Of a stretch of DNA of 64,000 nucleotides, positions 61,959-64,000 are shown in pieces; within the stretch, counting starts at the first letter, position 1, and every line of letters begins with the position of its first letter. A model generated the notes under the pieces. The model was not told the origin of the DNA and did not search any database. It was given only the letters and a program-made list of their open reading frames with translations. The stretch is from contig JAEINK010000006.1 in NCBI GenBank assembly GCA_016342585.1, positions 1 through 64,000 on the forward strand, written 5' to 3'. Position numbers and translations under genes: made by a program. This DNA comes from Spirochaetales bacterium (GTDB taxonomy: Bacteria; Spirochaetota; Spirochaetia; UBA9216).

Positions 61959-64000
61959 GTGCGAAAGTTGTTGAGTTTCATCATCAGGCGATCCTGGTTG
62001 TTTATTTCAATCATCATTGCGATCACCATTTTCTTCTCGTTCTTTGCTTTTAAAGTAAGGGTAAATCCTGATTTTTATACGGTTCTGCCAGCCTCAACTC
62101 AGAGGGTTAAGACCTTGTTTGAAGAAACAGGGATCGAAGACAAACTTGAAATGCACATGATGCTTTCGGTGGTCGCTGACGATGCCCTGTCCCTTAAAAA
62201 GCTGGCGCTCCTTCATGACACTATTGAAAAAATCGAGGCCATGGATGAAATTGAAAGCAGTGTCAATCCATTCAATTTCCTGACCTTTGCCAATGAGCGT
62301 GGTCGTTTTGCCGTAAAACTCATGACCCCAAACGAACACCCCCCCGAGACCGAAGAAGAACTCCGAATATATAAGGATTCATTATTAAATGAACCTCTGG
62401 CCCAGGGTGTTGTGGTCGGGAAAAACGGAACAGCTCTCAATGTCCTTTTGGTTGTAGAACCTATAGATTTTCCCAAACCTTTTATGAACAGGTTCAAGGA
62501 GATTATAAGCCCCCTGGAAGATGAGTTTGAGGTCTATTATACGGGGGATGCTCCCATCGGGGATGCCGTAGCCGATTATATTCAGAAAGACCTCTTCTAC
62601 CTGGCAATTCTATCCCTGATTGCCATCCTGGCCTGCTTTTTCGGGGGGTTCCGATCGGTAAGATCGATATTCATACCTGTCAGCACCATTATAATTTCAA
62701 TTATATGGGGTCTTGGTTTTACCAGTCTTATAGGCTTCCAATTAACACTTGTCAGTATCATCCTGCCGACCTTCCTGCTTGCCATCGGCTCATCCTATGC
62801 CCTCCATTTATTAAATGAATACTATCGGAATATACCCTCTCATGAGACGGAAGAGGGGAAGGTCGATAAAATTATTGATGCTGTTGTTCACTCTACCCAT
62901 ACAATCAGCCTGGCAGGACTGACCACAATTTTCGGATTTGCCGGCCTTTTCTTTACCTCGATTACATCATTAAAAGAGTTTGGAATTTCTATTTCATTCG
63001 GGATCTTTGCCTGCGTGCTTTTATCACTCTTTTTTCTCCCCGCCTTACTGATAAAGATGCCCTATCCCAAGCAGCACTCTACCAAAATCGTCCAGCAGGG
63101 GAATTTAGTACAGTTTATTAAGTGGCTGGCAGTGTTTGTAACAAAGAAATACAAATTGCTTGTTCTACTCTTCTTTGCTACAATCGGCCTGTTTATTGTT
63201 CTCTATCCTAGAATCGGTCATAATGTTGACTACACCGAATATTTCCCTGAAAACGATATCGTAAAAGAGTCCCTGAAGGTAATCATCGAAAACTCGGGAA
63301 GCGGGGCCAGTCAGGCCATCAACATTACCTTAAAAGCTCCGGCGGGAGAGAAAAATTTCTTCCTGGAACCTGAAAATCTAAAAAACCTCGATCTGCTTGA
63401 GCAGGAGTTATTAACTGTTAAAAATGTGGCTGGTTCTACATCATTTGCCTCCATTCTAAAGAATATTAATGGTGTCATGACAGGAAAATCCGAAATACCG
63501 GAAGGCAGAGGACTTATCCGCCTCCTTTCACGATATTTCAGCCTTCTCGGTGAACATAATTTGACCTACTCGGCCAATGCCGAATTTATCACTGATGACA
63601 GTTCCACAGCGACCATTTTCCTTAAGGTATACAATATGGATACCGGCCGCTATATTGCCGATAAGGAAATCGAAAATCTTATTATGACCATTGAACGGGT
63701 AACCTCCAGGTTCTATGGGAATGATATTGAAACCTATACATGGGGTACGGTGGTACTTCTTTATGAGGGTGGGCAGAACATTCAAAGCGAGCAGCTTCGC
63801 GCCAGTCTTCTATCCATACTATTTGTGCTGGTACTGGCCTGGATTGTGTTCCGCAAATTTTCTCATGGGATCCTGGCAATTATCCCCCTTTTCTTCGCCA
63901 TATTCTTTAATTTTATCCTGATGGTTCTCTTCGGGATCCCTCTGGATATAACAACGATCCTGGTTTCAAACGTCGCCATCGGGGTAGGAGTCGATGATGC
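61959..64000 (+). CDS. RND/MMPL-superfamily exporter, partial at window end
   Basis: The frame opens at GTG 61959 (last upstream stop at 61926) and runs to the edge at 64000, about 680 codons, so the C-terminus is missing. It has an N-terminal helix (SWLFISIIIAITIFFSFFAF), a periplasmic loop, then a helix cluster with FLLAIGSSYALHLLNEYYR, the sterol-sensing-like pattern of MMPL/HpnN RND proteins. A second loop and helices follow, ending SNVAIGVGVDD. RND proteins of this group export lipids or related molecules with proton drive. No ribosome site is obvious before the GTG. It follows ybdG by 99 bp. Confidence 0.85.
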   Translation, partial: MRKLLSFIIRRSWLFISIIIAITIFFSFFAFKVRVNPDFYTVLPASTQRVKTLFEETGIEDKLEMHMMLSVVADDALSLKKLALLHDTIEKIEAMDEIESSVNPFNFLTFANERGRFAVKLMTPNEHPPETEEELRIYKDSLLNEPLAQGVVVGKNGTALNVLLVVEPIDFPKPFMNRFKEIISPLEDEFEVYYTGDAPIGDAVADYIQKDLFYLAILSLIAILACFFGGFRSVRSIFIPVSTIIISIIWGLGFTSLIGFQLTLVSIILPTFLLAIGSSYALHLLNEYYRNIPSHETEEGKVDKIIDAVVHSTHTISLAGLTTIFGFAGLFFTSITSLKEFGISISFGIFACVLLSLFFLPALLIKMPYPKQHSTKIVQQGNLVQFIKWLAVFVTKKYKLLVLLFFATIGLFIVLYPRIGHNVDYTEYFPENDIVKESLKVIIENSGSGASQAINITLKAPAGEKNFFLEPENLKNLDLLEQELLTVKNVAGSTSFASILKNINGVMTGKSEIPEGRGLIRLLSRYFSLLGEHNLTYSANAEFITDDSSTATIFLKVYNMDTGRYIADKEIENLIMTIERVTSRFYGNDIETYTWGTVVLLYEGGQNIQSEQLRASLLSILFVLVLAWIVFRKFSHGILAIIPLFFAIFFNFILMVLFGIPLDITTILVSNVAIGVGVDD

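Overview
The window looks like chromosome of a free-living, saccharolytic spirochaete (Spirochaetales, Spirochaeta/Oceanispirochaeta-like). This is inferred from the periplasmic sugar-binding proteins whose mature ends begin AGGQKD, the wealth of RbsA/RbsC-type sugar transporters, the AraC/LacI regulators and the moderate GC content. It is not proven by any rRNA. Genes are dense, RNA content is a single tRNA-Leu(GAG), and there is only one kilobase-scale gene-poor stretch (about 6.64-7.67 kb).

Region by region. 0-6.6 kb: a serine-hydrolase lipoprotein, a giant MalT-like LuxR regulator, and a divergent small operon (85-aa protein, condensation/acyltransferase-like protein with an apparent one-base frameshift, four-helix membrane protein). 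6.6-7.8 kb: transposase remnant, terminators, fragments copied from a tRNA-Leu 3' end, and the tRNA itself. 7.8-11.2 kb: K+-dependent type membrane pyrophosphatase operon. 11.4-16.1 kb: complete chaperone-usher pilus operon with spore-coat-U type subunits. 16.2-20.2 kb: alpha/beta hydrolases, and an esterase/GPH symporter/TetR operon with a palindromic operator. 20.2-34.3 kb: oxidative sugar and sugar-acid catabolism (lactonase, SDR dehydrogenase, enolase-superfamily dehydratase, RraA-like protein, KDG kinase, KDPG aldolase), with three URO-D family proteins and IclR, LacI and two AraC regulators. 34.3-42.3 kb: ABC-histidine-kinase and sigma-54 activator, divergent from araFGH and a mutarotase-like gene. 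42.5-50.9 kb: membrane LuxR regulator, second serine hydrolase, DgoD-like dehydratase/SDR/DUF5107-TPR operon and AraC regulator. 51-52.4 kb: TetR and nitroreductase. 52.5-60.5 kb: ytfQRT-yjfF-type transporter divergent from a second sigma-54 activator and ABC-histidine-kinase pair. 60.6-64 kb: YbdG-type MscS channel and an RND/MMPL exporter cut by the window edge.

The most striking content is a two-copy regulatory system. In each copy a soluble protein joins an RbsA-like ABC ATPase domain (degenerate signature motif), a PAS-like region and a histidine kinase core (H-box, HATPase). Each is translationally coupled to an NtrC-type sigma-54 activator and lies divergently beside a CUT2 sugar ABC transporter (araFGH in one, ytfQRT-yjfF in the other). 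In both intergenic regions I can read a well-matched -24/-12 sigma-54 promoter upstream of the binding-protein gene and inverted repeats 100-160 bp further upstream that fit activator sites. The kinases have no membrane segments. The simplest hypothesis is that the ABC domain docks on the transporter permease, or pairs with its ATPase, so that the kinase reports transporter state to the activator. I know of no described family with this architecture, but I could not search databases.

The genes fit together as a sugar uptake and oxidation island. Arabinose/galactose-type sugars enter through AraFGH and YtfQRT-YjfF, are epimerised, oxidised and delactonised, are dehydrated to 2-keto-3-deoxy acids, and are then phosphorylated and cleaved by KdgK and Eda.
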